Positions 7,838 to 16,342 of a stretch of 37,910 nt of DNA are shown piece by piece (within the stretch, counting starts at the first letter, position 1; each line of letters opens with the position of its first letter). Origin of the DNA: a virus; the IMG/VR virus record IMGVR_UViG_3300038678_000107, positions 1 through 37,910 of that record, one strand, 5' to 3'. The notes under the pieces are model-generated. The model saw only the letters and a list, made by a program, of their open reading frames with translations. It was not told where the DNA came from and ran no database searches. The position numbers and the translations under genes were made by a program.

Positions 7838-9052
7838 TTACCTCCGTCCACCTCGCGCACGTCGCGCTGCCTTTTTCTTGCCGCCTTTCGCAGCGCTAAC
7901 GACACCACCACCAGCGAGCTTCGCATGCATCACAGGTTTCATCTCCCTACCGAAAGCAGGCTCGCCCGATTTCCCTACCCCAGTCTGTTTGATGCTGGGC
8001 TCTGGCTTCGATGCTGCCTTGGCTGCTTCAGTAGCGGCTGAAGGTGTCGTAACCTGAAACTCAGGGTCATCTAGAGACCTCGACCGTGTGGCTCTTGCAG
8101 CAGTTGTTCCAGAAGTCGTCATTATCTTAGAAGCTGCTGCTGCCTCTTGAAGGAGGTCTTCCGTATCGGATATCTGTTCTTGGATGTTCCTTATAGTCAG
8201 CTCTATCCCACTGCCTGCCTCTTCACCCTTTTTTGTCCCGCCTTCGGCATACCCCCCTGCCGCGTATTTTGCGAGTCCACCATGCGCCTTCACACCTTTG
8301 GGCATTCCTTTCTTCGATGCCTTGCGCCTTCCTTTTGCGTCTCCACTCTCACGAGTTTTCGCGCCTTTGATCTTGCTGAGGTCAACCTTGATCGCGCCAC
8401 CATCGGCATATCCAGCATCACGCACGTGACGAACACCTCCACCCTTCTTGAACCTGGGTCGAAGTTTCTTCCGTGGACCTGACTCCTTGTCACGTGCACT
8501 CGATGGATGCCCCGGTGGATAGTTGGCATTGTCCATCGTGGCTTGCTTGCCACTCGTCTGCACGAACTCCGCAGAGGTGTTCTTGACTGTGCCTCCGTAG
8601 GCATAGCCCATCTTCGCGCCTTCGGCTTTGAGCTTGTCGTGCACGGAGCCACCTTCGGCATAATCCATCATGCCGCCACGATTCTTCGCAGCGCTCTTCG
8701 CAGCGTAGTGCTCCTGCTTCCCTTGCTGAGGCATTGACTTGCCCCTTCGTGGAGTCGTTACCCCCACGGTGCCGCCCTCGTTGTACTCCATCTTGCCGCC
8801 ACGCGCCTTCACGTTCTTCGGCATGCCTGCACCTGATGCCTTACGACGAGCACCCGCTTTCACCTCTCCACCGTGTGAAGCTCCAGGCCCAGCTGCGCGA
8901 GGTTTCTGCGCAGCTGCCTTAACCGGATCTTTCTTGACGCGACCACCACGGTAGTAACCGCGCACGTTCTCTTTACCAGCAGAGCCAGTGAATCCTTGTT
9001 CCGTAGGGAACGTAAATTCATTGACGTACTGCAACCCTGCAATCTTTGCCAT
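7838..9052 (-). CDS. Gly/Lys-rich repeat protein of the virion operon
   Basis: 404 residues from the ATG at 9052, which has a GAGGAG ribosome site just before it; a longer start at 9097 would overlap the upstream gene. The protein is very basic and low in complexity. A short motif, an aromatic residue, two variable residues, GG, then often a Val or Ile two residues on, recurs at least eight times: YRGGRVKK, YNEGGTVG, YAEGGSVH, YAYGGTVK, FKKGGGVR, YADGGAIK, YAAGGYAEGG, LAGGGVVS. Stretches rich in Lys and Ala separate the motifs. The role is unknown; packaging as a DNA-binding internal virion protein or forming a disordered adhesive surface are the obvious possibilities. Confidence 0.75.
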   Translation of the reverse strand: MAKIAGLQYVNEFTFPTEQGFTGSAGKENVRGYYRGGRVKKDPVKAAAQKPRAAGPGASHGGEVKAGARRKASGAGMPKNVKARGGKMEYNEGGTVGVTTPRRGKSMPQQGKQEHYAAKSAAKNRGGMMDYAEGGSVHDKLKAEGAKMGYAYGGTVKNTSAEFVQTSGKQATMDNANYPPGHPSSARDKESGPRKKLRPRFKKGGGVRHVRDAGYADGGAIKVDLSKIKGAKTRESGDAKGRRKASKKGMPKGVKAHGGLAKYAAGGYAEGGTKKGEEAGSGIELTIRNIQEQISDTEDLLQEAAAASKIMTTSGTTAARATRSRSLDDPEFQVTTPSAATEAAKAASKPEPSIKQTGVGKSGEPAFGREMKPVMHAKLAGGGVVSAAKGGKKKAARRARGGRR

Positions 9053-9065
9053 CACTCCTCTCCTG

Positions 9066-9608
9066 TTAATGAAGTCTCTCGTAGCCCAAGCAGGCACCGA
9101 TGAGATCTATGAGTCCGACACCCACGGTGTTTGTCAGGTGAAACTCGACTGCAAGTCCAATCGCATTTGCCAGTGGGTTGGTCGCATCGGCTACAGCAAA
9201 CGCGAATGTCTGCGAATAGATGTCCCCTATTGCCAAGCCGTTAGCTGTCGTCACCGGGAGATTATTGGTGAGCTGTGTCGATGTCTTGGCAATACCACTG
9301 CCTGTTGAAAGATCAATGGGCGCGGTGTAGTCGAGCGTGACGCTCAGCTCGTCAAGGTTGATCTCAGTCGCAGCCAGACTCCACACCAATACCAATTCTG
9401 GATTTACAGTGCGGTCCATGTTGAATGGCAGCACGAAGAACGTCGAGACGAGCTGAGCCGTTGTTGAGAATTGCAGTGCGTCAACTGTCGGTGTCGTGCC
9501 AATCGTGACAGACGAAGGTGCAGTACCACCAACACGGAACTGCTCAGCCGTGATGATGATCTGCTCTGATAGAGCTTGACTGCTTAGGATTGCACCAAAG
9601 GCTGTCAT
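9066..9608 (-). CDS. Beta-rich virion protein
   Basis: 180 residues starting MTAFGAILSSQALSEQIIIT. It is predicted all-beta, with few charged residues and many Thr, Val and Ala, typical of phage surface or tail proteins. Its start overlaps the stop of the 396-residue protein by 4 bases (ATGA), so the pair is coupled and may form one structure. No family recognised. Confidence 0.7.
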   Translation of the reverse strand: MTAFGAILSSQALSEQIIITAEQFRVGGTAPSSVTIGTTPTVDALQFSTTAQLVSTFFVLPFNMDRTVNPELVLVWSLAATEINLDELSVTLDYTAPIDLSTGSGIAKTSTQLTNNLPVTTANGLAIGDIYSQTFAFAVADATNPLANAIGLAVEFHLTNTVGVGLIDLIGACLGYERLH

Positions 9609-10795
9609 GTGAGCATTACCCTTCTTTCGCGGAAAGTGACGTTCAGCACTGGACCATCGACAAGACCCGTAAAGAAATTGCTGCGCCAGATTCGGTTAAG
9701 CAGCGGATCGGTTTGAACTCTATCGACACCGATGATGATGCCAGCGTCAGCCGTGTAGCCAGGATCTTGGATCTGTGCTTGCACGAGCGCTGTGATGTCT
9801 GGAGTGGAAAAGGTGACACCCGTAAAAAACTGAGGCATGTCCCAGTCAATGTCTGCCGCCACGCGAGGCGATCCCACAGTGTGCCACTGATTCGCATCGA
9901 CGCTACCCGGCGCGTTCTGCCAGTCATTGCCCAGTCCCTCGCCAAAGTGGTAGAGCTGACCGTCTTGAAGGAACTGGTTCAGGTGCCCGATTGAGATACG
10001 GTTGGGGATGCTGGTCGGATACTCCACGTCGATGACGAGAAAATAGTCCTGTCCAGTTACCAGCACAGGGTTGCTTGGGAAGAAGAAGATGACTCCGCTG
10101 AGTCCCGTGTTCGACAGGCTACTGGCTGCGACAGGTGTACTGACATCGACATTGATACCGTCTGGAATAGTGACTCCTCGATCAGTTGTGATGCCTTGAA
10201 TGCTACAAGTAATGTTGCCCGGTGGATTGCCGAATCGCTGCATCTGGTATGAGATGAAAGCGACCGCATTATTACCCGAAGGCAATACAGTGATCTTCTG
10301 TGCCATCCGTTCTCGGTTAGCACCCGTACCTCCCAGCACAGTGAACGCATTCATCTCCCAATCTGCATTACCTACGGCGAAACCGATTGGTTGAGCAATG
10401 AACGTGAACGTGGTGGAGACGACAGCGATCTCTTGATTCGACCAGAAATCTCTGCGCCAACCTGTAAACGGAATGAACGGTGTCTGATACGGGTCTAAGA
10501 GCTGACTACCAAAAGATCGTTCCGGTGCATTGATCGTAGCCGTGTGAGTGCCCACCGCTGAATTGGCGAACGCGATAACATCCATCGTAGCGGAGTCTAC
10601 GGTTGCCCCCGGAGGAATTTGCGTGTCGAACATATTCACCGTCTGCGCTTGCAGACCAATGAAAAAGTTACCCTGAATCTGACGAGCTAGTTGGAACGGA
10701 GGTGGAAGGAACGTAAGGTTTTTGCCTTGGAAGACGTGCGTCCACGTCGCCCAGTAGTCGTTCGTTTCCTGAGTGGATTGAGTGACTGCAGCCAT
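9605..10795 (-). CDS. Virion protein with DNRLRE-like halves around an inserted beta domain
   Basis: 396 residues. Residues about 20-75 (QIQGNFFIGLQAQTVNMFDT, then IPPGATVDSATMDVIAF) and about 335-392 (DITALVQAQIQDPGYTADAG, ending DGPVLNVTFRE) look like the two ends of a DNRLRE-type carbohydrate-binding beta sandwich. The roughly 250 residues between contain another beta domain (SGVIFFFPSNPVLVTGQDYF) like adhesive C-terminal anchor domains. I infer a surface adhesin or decoration protein that binds polysaccharide. It is co-transcribed with capsid genes. Confidence 0.6.
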   Translation of the reverse strand: MAAVTQSTQETNDYWATWTHVFQGKNLTFLPPPFQLARQIQGNFFIGLQAQTVNMFDTQIPPGATVDSATMDVIAFANSAVGTHTATINAPERSFGSQLLDPYQTPFIPFTGWRRDFWSNQEIAVVSTTFTFIAQPIGFAVGNADWEMNAFTVLGGTGANRERMAQKITVLPSGNNAVAFISYQMQRFGNPPGNITCSIQGITTDRGVTIPDGINVDVSTPVAASSLSNTGLSGVIFFFPSNPVLVTGQDYFLVIDVEYPTSIPNRISIGHLNQFLQDGQLYHFGEGLGNDWQNAPGSVDANQWHTVGSPRVAADIDWDMPQFFTGVTFSTPDITALVQAQIQDPGYTADAGIIIGVDRVQTDPLLNRIWRSNFFTGLVDGPVLNVTFRERRVMLT

Positions 10796-10986
10796 TAGGA
10801 TTCCCTCACCGGGAATGGCTTATCTGCTGGCAGTTGGGCAGCAGCCCGCAAAGTCTCCGCTCTCGACTGATCGTCTGACTTCAAACCCAACCTCCGAAAA
10901 GCCGCGACGTCAGCGATGACCGCAGGCACGAGGTCTGGTTGCCTGGAGTCCTTGACAAAGATTAAGGCTTCCTCACGAGTGGGCAT
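10795..10986 (-). CDS. Small hypothetical protein
   Basis: 63 residues (MPTREEALIFVKDSRQPDLV), helical, with balanced charge. Start and stop each overlap neighbouring virion genes by a few bases (TAATG at the 5' side), indicating translational coupling. Nothing identifies a function. Confidence 0.65.
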   Translation of the reverse strand: MPTREEALIFVKDSRQPDLVPAVIADVAAFRRLGLKSDDQSRAETLRAAAQLPADKPFPVRES

Positions 10987-11396
10987 TAGTTGTACACCAC
11001 AGACACGTTGACCTCATCGGGATTATCAGTGACAGCGGTGAACTCTACCCACACCCAGCTTCCAGCTGGAATGACTGCATTGTCGAATGACGTAACTTCT
11101 TGACCACTCGTTGTGCTGGTCACGACTGTTCCCGCGTTGATGACGCTGGTCCCAACGACACTTCTATCAGCATCGAACCTCACAAAAACCGTTACGTCGG
11201 TGGTGCCTGCCAGGACAAAATTTATCTGCTGAATCGTTATCTCTACGGGAGTAAAAAACAGAGTGAAGTTGTCGGCTAGTACCGGACATTCAACAGTGAT
11301 CCCTATCCGCTGGTCAGCACTACCCTCAGCCGAACTGGAGGACTCCTCTGCCGGATTCCATTCCAATGTCCGTTTTTCATCTGTTGGGATACCCAC
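10986..11396 (-). CDS. Beta-rich virion protein, GTG start
   Basis: 136 residues with a GTG start embedded in the upstream gene's stop (TAGTG). Predicted beta sandwich: alternating hydrophobic strands such as TVFVRFDADRSVVGTSVI and AGSWVWVEFTAVTDNPDEVN. The form resembles small bacterial or phage carbohydrate-binding or decoration domains, but no family is assigned. It lies between a ConA-like protein and small virion genes. Confidence 0.65.
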   Translation of the reverse strand: MGIPTDEKRTLEWNPAEESSSSAEGSADQRIGITVECPVLADNFTLFFTPVEITIQQINFVLAGTTDVTVFVRFDADRSVVGTSVINAGTVVTSTTSGQEVTSFDNAVIPAGSWVWVEFTAVTDNPDEVNVSVVYN

Positions 11397-12220
11397 TAGC
11401 GAGAAATCTCCTGATATGCGTAGTAGGCATCGATGAAGAAATCACGAAAAGCCACTCCTGCCAACTTCATGATGTGCGTGTTGTAGAAGTTATTGAAACC
11501 TGTGCCAGACGGAATGTTAGCGGCGACCGCTAAAGTGCCGACCGAAACAGTGTCGATAAAGTATTCCACTGAGGTCCCGGCAGCGTTGACCTCAAACTCC
11601 AAGTAGTACCAAGTGTCCACAGTCACCGTGATGCCGGTGTCAAGCGATGACTCTGCTGCGGCATCCGTGATGCCCTGCCATCTGCCACCGTTCTGGTCGA
11701 ACTGATATTCAAAGCCCACACCGAAGTCGATGGTGTTGGGCAGGCTGATGCTGAAAAGGCCAGAGCGAAGCACGTACTCTTGAACAGCATCCGAAAGCGC
11801 TGCCGGTGTCCGCACCCAGGTTCCAACTCGTGTGAGGCCACCGACTCCGATGTTATAGGAGCCAACTCTGCCAATAACGAATACTCGACCAGCAGCAGTC
11901 GCCCCGGTGCGCAGACCCCAGATGCCTGGGTGATCATCTTGGATGCCTAACGGACTAAAGACCGTTGCACCAGCACCTGCCGAGACCGCTTGAACTCCTT
12001 CCGCAATGGTGGAGCCAATGGTGAAGTCAGATGAAGCGAGCGAGCGAGTGCCCATCGCTTCAAACCAAGCTCTCTGAGGCGAGGGTGCGACGGGATCGGC
12101 TTCCCAGTCGTAATCGTAATCGTCAGGGGATTGCTTGGTGAGCTGCGTTCCCGTAGCACCATCGTCAGGGATCTGTATCGCGACGATCCCTGAAAACCCC
12201 AAACCCGATTGTGCCGTCAA
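11396..12220 (-). CDS. Virion protein with ConA/LamG-like lectin domain
   Basis: 274 residues with a TTG start three bases after the coiled-coil gene's stop. The C-terminal 160 residues look like a concanavalin/LamG-type jelly roll: RVGTWVRTPAALSD, then TWYYLEFEVNAAGTSVEYFI (about 205-224) and a final strand FFIDAYYAYQEISR. This WYYLEFEV plus VEYFID pattern is common in phage lectin-like appendage proteins. A role in binding a host or environmental glycan from the capsid or tail is likely. The TTG start is chosen because no ATG or GTG precedes the conserved region. Confidence 0.6.
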   Translation of the reverse strand: MTAQSGLGFSGIVAIQIPDDGATGTQLTKQSPDDYDYDWEADPVAPSPQRAWFEAMGTRSLASSDFTIGSTIAEGVQAVSAGAGATVFSPLGIQDDHPGIWGLRTGATAAGRVFVIGRVGSYNIGVGGLTRVGTWVRTPAALSDAVQEYVLRSGLFSISLPNTIDFGVGFEYQFDQNGGRWQGITDAAAESSLDTGITVTVDTWYYLEFEVNAAGTSVEYFIDTVSVGTLAVAANIPSGTGFNNFYNTHIMKLAGVAFRDFFIDAYYAYQEISR

Positions 12221-12223
12221 GGG

Positions 12224-12790
12224 CTACCCCAGGATCTCAGCGATCCTCTCGCGCACTGTTGCGAGCTTAGACTTCTCGTCCAGAAGTAGTTGTTCCCGTT
12301 CATGGAGGTCAAGCTGAAGTTTGTTCAACGCCTCCCGCTCTGCCATCAAAGACACTTCTCTCCCTTGCAGGTCTGCATGGGTCTCTGCTGCTTGCGCAAT
12401 GACTTTGCTGGCATCAGCCGTAGTCTGTTGTGAGCGTGCTTCTGTCTCTTGAGCACGCAACAGTAAACCTTCAGCCGTTTCGCGGGCGCGGTCTACTATG
12501 TCAGTGGCTTCACGTTTTGCAAACGCAAGGAGTTCCTCACACTCCTTACGAGTCTCTGCAGTGAGTCGATCTTGCTCATCTCTCTCCGCAGCTGCTTGCG
12601 CACGCAGCTGTTCAATCTGCGATGCATCACCGATGAGCGCAATTGCCTCCTTCGCTCGCTCCTCAGCTGCTCGAAGATCTTCGAGTCTCTTCGCCAATCG
12701 TGGCGAATCCTCAAGGAGATATGCAGGGAGCGTGACCATACCTGATCCACGAGCACCAGCCATATCTCCACCAGAAATGCTTTCGCTCAT
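12224..12790 (-). CDS. Long coiled-coil virion-operon protein
   Basis: 188 residues from the ATG at 12790, which overlaps the upstream stop (ATGA); an upstream in-frame extension would lie entirely inside the preceding gene. Residues about 30-185 are a nearly uninterrupted heptad coiled coil, rich in Ala, Glu, Arg and Gln (AAEERAKEAIALIG, LRAQAAAERDEQDRLTAETR). It could be a fibre stalk, a spacer or an internal scaffold. No catalytic residue pattern is seen. Confidence 0.75.
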   Translation of the reverse strand: MSESISGGDMAGARGSGMVTLPAYLLEDSPRLAKRLEDLRAAEERAKEAIALIGDASQIEQLRAQAAAERDEQDRLTAETRKECEELLAFAKREATDIVDRARETAEGLLLRAQETEARSQQTTADASKVIAQAAETHADLQGREVSLMAEREALNKLQLDLHEREQLLLDEKSKLATVRERIAEILG

Positions 12791-13422
12791 GCCGCTATCC
12801 CCGCTTGTACCAGGGTCAGCGTAGCTTCGCCAATCCCAGAGTTGGTGAATAGACGCACCGCACGAGGCGGGAAGGCGAGGTTGCCATCTCCATTGGCGAC
12901 TACATTTACCAACGTGGGATGATCGAACCACGTCAAGATGGTCGAAGGGTCTTGCCAGGGATCATCGAATGTGTGCTGCACGGTGACGTCCGCTGCAACA
13001 GCAAAGCCGGTGACTCCCAAACCGATGTTCGTCGGTGTGACACCTTGGTCAACGACTATTGGGATAGAACCTCCTAGCGCGTTCGTGCCTCCTTCCATCA
13101 GACCAGCATCCGTTCCATCGGGTGTGATGCTCGTGACGGTGAGGAAGTCCAGGGACGTTGCCGACACTCCAACATTAGGACCGACGATAGTCTCGCTGAT
13201 GATCCGACCTTGCTCGTCCGTGCCAACAACGGTGTAGTTGATAGCCGACAGGTTCGCTGCCGACTCCAACTCCACCTGCCGTTGCTGATCGAGCTGAGCT
13301 ACACCTGCTGTTACGAAGGCACCGTTCAGAGTGAGCGGCACATCCGTAGTAGATCCCTGATCGAGGAAGATCCCATTGGGGTCAGCCGCATCCAACTGTC
13401 GTGTTTGGATAACAGGACGCAT
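12787..13422 (-). CDS. Beta-rich capsid-neighbourhood virion protein
   Basis: 211 residues, starting MRPVIQTRQLDAADPNGIFL. It has alternating short strands and Gly/Thr-rich loops, as in PNVGVSATSLDFLTVTSITP, and no Cys. It follows the capsid gene by one gene and likely forms a decoration or neck part. Similar proteins of about 200 residues occur after capsid genes in uncultured podovirus-like genomes as I remember them; function unproven. Confidence 0.65.
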   Translation of the reverse strand: MRPVIQTRQLDAADPNGIFLDQGSTTDVPLTLNGAFVTAGVAQLDQQRQVELESAANLSAINYTVVGTDEQGRIISETIVGPNVGVSATSLDFLTVTSITPDGTDAGLMEGGTNALGGSIPIVVDQGVTPTNIGLGVTGFAVAADVTVQHTFDDPWQDPSTILTWFDHPTLVNVVANGDGNLAFPPRAVRLFTNSGIGEATLTLVQAGIAA

Positions 13423-13425
13423 GGG

Positions 13426-14151
13426 TTATCTCTCCTGAATGACGACGATGCGATCCAGAGTCAGGACCTTCGCAGCAGCCTCACCAGCCCGAACTGCGAA
13501 CGAAATCGTTAGTTCCTCATCGTCTGGGAAACTGGCATCAGGTTCTGAGAAGCTGCCGATGACACCGTCGAGCGCACCATACAGCCGTCCAGCTGAGCCC
13601 TCGCCATCGTAATAGGCTTGCAGCCTAAACGCTGTGGCATCCACGATGGTCCCAACATCACCAGAGACCTCCACGGTGTTCTTGATAGCGTCCAGCGACA
13701 CGAGACCTGCGCCTTCCGCCTTGTGGAAGTACAGACCATCCGAAGGGGCTGGCAACAGCGTTGCGTCGGTAATCGCCAGACCTATCAACATCTCCGAGAG
13801 GATGACTTCCGATAGCGTGGCAAGGATCTCGATGAAGAAACGCCTGTCAGGATCGAGGAGCCAACTCTCCACCGTGATACCGGCAGCAACACGCTGCAGC
13901 TGAACTTCATCATCGTCCGCACCAGCAAGAGTGTGCGTGATGATGCCACCGTTACCATCTGCTATGGCGACGGTGTTTACACCTTGTATGTCAGTCTCGG
14001 TCCACTGCCCTGCTACGAAGGTGTAGAAATCTTCCTCGAAGACATGTGAGCCGAGATGGCTCGGATACCTCAAGGAATTGAAAACGCTTCCGACGTCTTC
14101 GTTGTTAACCCCATTGCCGAAGCGAGTGAGGATGTTGTCAATAAAAGCCAT
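13426..14151 (-). CDS. Virion protein directly downstream of the capsid gene
   Basis: 241 residues. A helical start (MAFIDNILTRFGNGVNNEDV) is followed by a beta sandwich containing FEEDFYTFVAGQWTETD and RFFIEILATLSEVILSEM, in the manner of ConA-like folds. The ribosome site GGAG before its ATG is buried in a perfect 7-bp inverted repeat at 14157-14179, so translation may be restrained compared with the capsid protein. Probable head decoration or stoichiometrically minor structural protein. Confidence 0.65.
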   Translation of the reverse strand: MAFIDNILTRFGNGVNNEDVGSVFNSLRYPSHLGSHVFEEDFYTFVAGQWTETDIQGVNTVAIADGNGGIITHTLAGADDDEVQLQRVAAGITVESWLLDPDRRFFIEILATLSEVILSEMLIGLAITDATLLPAPSDGLYFHKAEGAGLVSLDAIKNTVEVSGDVGTIVDATAFRLQAYYDGEGSAGRLYGALDGVIGSFSEPDASFPDDEELTISFAVRAGEAAAKVLTLDRIVVIQER

Positions 14152-14156
14152 TAGGT

Positions 14157-14179
14157 TTCTCCATTTCGCGTCTGGAGAA
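14157..14179 (-). promoter_or_regulatory. Hairpin that sequesters the ribosome site of the next gene
   Basis: On the transcript, TTCTCCA (14179-14173) pairs perfectly with TGGAGAA (14163-14157) across a 9-base loop. The second arm contains the GGAG ribosome site located 7 bases before the ATG at 14151. Folding would lower translation of the gene after the capsid gene. Confidence 0.5.
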
Positions 14180-14224
14180 GTTAGGGGTGAGTTTCACGTC
14201 CCCACCCCACCCTTCCGTGAATGT

Positions 14225-15154
14225 CTACAGTCCAGGCGTACCGAAGACCGTACGAGGGTCGGTCCAGTCTGGAATGTATCGCTCGGTGGACTTGTAGCGC
14301 ATCGAGTCCGTCTCGAAGTCGCCTTCCATGCTCTTCTCCAGTCCCCGACGCATCATCATCTGCAGACCACGAGGAGCGTCCGTCTGGACCCACCATGCAG
14401 TCGTGGAGGTGATACGGGACAGGTTCGCTTGACCTTGGTCGAGCAGACCCATCGAGAGGATTGGGTTGATGTCGTTGTTCGCCGTGCCTGCACGCAGGAC
14501 CGACTTCAACAGCACCTCAGCCTGGAAGACTTGGCTCGGACCCGTGACGATCTTGAGCGGCGACAGTCGGATGCGCTTGCCGTTGTTGTCAACAGCGTTG
14601 CGGATCTGAATGAGCAACTGCTCAAGCGACGTTTGCGACAGAGCCGCAGCAGTCGTCAGTAGGTTCGAGAACACACCACCCGCTGAGCCTCCTGGCGCAA
14701 TCGGATGGTTCGTGACGTTCAACGCTACACCGTCGCCACCGACAAACGCACCGTTGAAGGCGCGGTTGAAGATGTTGGCGCAGAGCGTTTCCTTCGTCTC
14801 GATCATCGACTGAGCAAGGTGCTCGGAGTAGATCGTGCCGATGCGGATGTGGTCACCGTCTTCGACCAGCACCTTCGTCATCGCAAACGCGAGACCGAAG
14901 ACGCGATAGACGTAGCGCTGAATGAACAGCACCCCGCCAGCATCGAACGTGACCGGGGTGCCATCCGGCATCTCGGGCGCAGCGTTGAAACCGAACAGGA
15001 CGGGCTCTTCGTGGTAGCTCCGGGGCGTACCCTGTCGCTCCGTGAAAACTCCCTTCCACTCGTCCGCACGCTGGTTATAAATTCCGTCGAACGTCTCGTT
15101 GAGAATCGGTTCAACAATCGACCGGAAGTCAGTTGATCGCATTGGGACAGCCAT
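14225..15154 (-). CDS. Major capsid protein (HK97-fold type)
   Basis: 309 residues, starting MAVPMRSTDFRSIVEPILNE. Size, position after a decoration-like protein, and an acidic coiled-coil scaffold candidate two genes earlier all fit a major head protein. Diagnostic segments are the N-arm (DEWKGVFTERQGTPRSYHEE), the long spine helix region IGTIYSEHLAQSMIETKETL with CANIFNRAFNG, and the A-domain NNGKRIRLSPLKIVTGPSQV. The C-terminus is short and has no obvious extra domain. Residues 112-133 reappear, at 13 of 22 identical positions, in a small Tat-signal protein at 24348-24557. Confidence 0.88.
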   Translation of the reverse strand: MAVPMRSTDFRSIVEPILNETFDGIYNQRADEWKGVFTERQGTPRSYHEEPVLFGFNAAPEMPDGTPVTFDAGGVLFIQRYVYRVFGLAFAMTKVLVEDGDHIRIGTIYSEHLAQSMIETKETLCANIFNRAFNGAFVGGDGVALNVTNHPIAPGGSAGGVFSNLLTTAAALSQTSLEQLLIQIRNAVDNNGKRIRLSPLKIVTGPSQVFQAEVLLKSVLRAGTANNDINPILSMGLLDQGQANLSRITSTTAWWVQTDAPRGLQMMMRRGLEKSMEGDFETDSMRYKSTERYIPDWTDPRTVFGTPGL

Positions 15155-15182
15155 TGCTGATCTCCTTTACTGAGTACGTGCG

Positions 15183-15734
15183 TTAGAGCGCTACGATAGT
15201 AGCGACGTACTGGTGTTCGGAGATCTGCACTTGGACGATGGTGAACGCATCACCAATGATGTTGTCCGCAGCAGGGTTTACACCAATGGCTCTCAACTGC
15301 GCATTAGCCGCTGACGAAGCGATGTTCAATGCAGCAGAAGAAAGACCCGTGGTGGCGTTGCCCGCAAGGGCAGTCGTGTCGAACTGCTCCCCTATAGCCG
15401 TCTGCAAGAAGGGCGCATCCGCCTGGATCTCGTAGATGATGAGGGGGTCTTCCGTGTAGTAGGCAACGATCTCGGTTGCGACCGTGCCTGCCTCCCAGAA
15501 GTTTGCTACTGCACGACGACCATCGGTACGGGTGAATTCCACACCCATGAATGCGCCGACGAGTGACTCACCTGCAGCAGCGTCCTCCAGTGTGCCATCA
15601 GCGGCAACGCGAACTGGAGAAAACTGAAAGATGTCCGTGCCAAAGCCCGACGCTATGGTCGTATGCGACTGGCGAATGATGCCAGACGGATGGAACGCAG
15701 GCTTCAGCCCGAACGGAGATGCAATAGAACTCAT
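15183..15734 (-). CDS. Head decoration / stabilising protein candidate
   Basis: 183 residues, starting MSSIASPFGLKPAFHPSGII. The opening PFGLKPAFHPSG and the segment MGVEFTRTDGRRAVANFWEA followed by DPLIIYEIQADAPF are typical, in my memory, of small beta-rich proteins coded immediately upstream of capsid genes in podovirus-like genomes. Many of these are annotated as head decoration or virion structural proteins. It lies 28 bases before the capsid gene and is presumably made in similar amounts. Confidence 0.7.
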   Translation of the reverse strand: MSSIASPFGLKPAFHPSGIIRQSHTTIASGFGTDIFQFSPVRVAADGTLEDAAAGESLVGAFMGVEFTRTDGRRAVANFWEAGTVATEIVAYYTEDPLIIYEIQADAPFLQTAIGEQFDTTALAGNATTGLSSAALNIASSAANAQLRAIGVNPAADNIIGDAFTIVQVQISEHQYVATIVAL

Positions 15735-15761
15735 CTTGAGTTCCTCCGAATCAGGTTAGGT

Positions 15762-16340
15762 TTAACCCAGGTCCTCCTCTCCCGTCTGTCTTGCAAACGG
15801 TGGAGGCTCTGGTGCCACACCCAATGCAGCTGTGCCGTCTTCGAGTTCCAACTCTACTGCGCCTTTCGACGCTTGGTTCATCTCCGCTTCCATCTGGCGA
15901 ATCCTTGCGCTGAGTTTCTCTTCCTCAGCGAGAGGTGCCTCGTGGTGATTGATACGCATGTACTGTTCGTACAGCTCAAGCGGAAGCTTGAATGCGAGCA
16001 TCTCATTCACACCGATGCAGCCAACCCATTCTCCAGTCTTGATCGAGGCATGTTCCCAACCGGGTATGTCCGTCTCTTTGATCGGTTCATAGCCCAGTCG
16101 CATCCTCGAATGGACCGGATCGCGGGGATTCTCAGTGGTAAGCCAACAAACGTGGTAGCCAGGAATCTTTGGTAGATCAGGCAATGCTGATTGGAAAAAC
16201 TGTTGGCGAAACTCTGCCACCCGTTCATCGTCTGATAGCGTGCGGTCTTGCGTCACATTCCTGTCTTCCATGCGACGATCTGCGCGTGCTCCCGATTGAT
16301 GGGAATTCAGTCTGCCGTCTGATTTTCGCTTAGCGGGCAT
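15762..16340 (-). CDS. Conserved phage protein between scaffold and decoration genes
   Basis: 192 residues. The core HVCWLTTENPRDPVHSRMRL followed by GYEPIKETDIPGWEH and VGCIGVNEMLAFKLPLELYE is a conserved pattern I associate with a phage family found beside capsid genes, of unknown biochemical function. A charged coiled segment (about 140-160) and an acidic tail follow. It is probably an assembly factor or minor capsid component, since it is wedged between the scaffold candidate and the decoration gene. Confidence 0.7.
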   Translation of the reverse strand: MPAKRKSDGRLNSHQSGARADRRMEDRNVTQDRTLSDDERVAEFRQQFFQSALPDLPKIPGYHVCWLTTENPRDPVHSRMRLGYEPIKETDIPGWEHASIKTGEWVGCIGVNEMLAFKLPLELYEQYMRINHHEAPLAEEEKLSARIRQMEAEMNQASKGAVELELEDGTAALGVAPEPPPFARQTGEEDLG

Positions 16341-16342
16341 GA

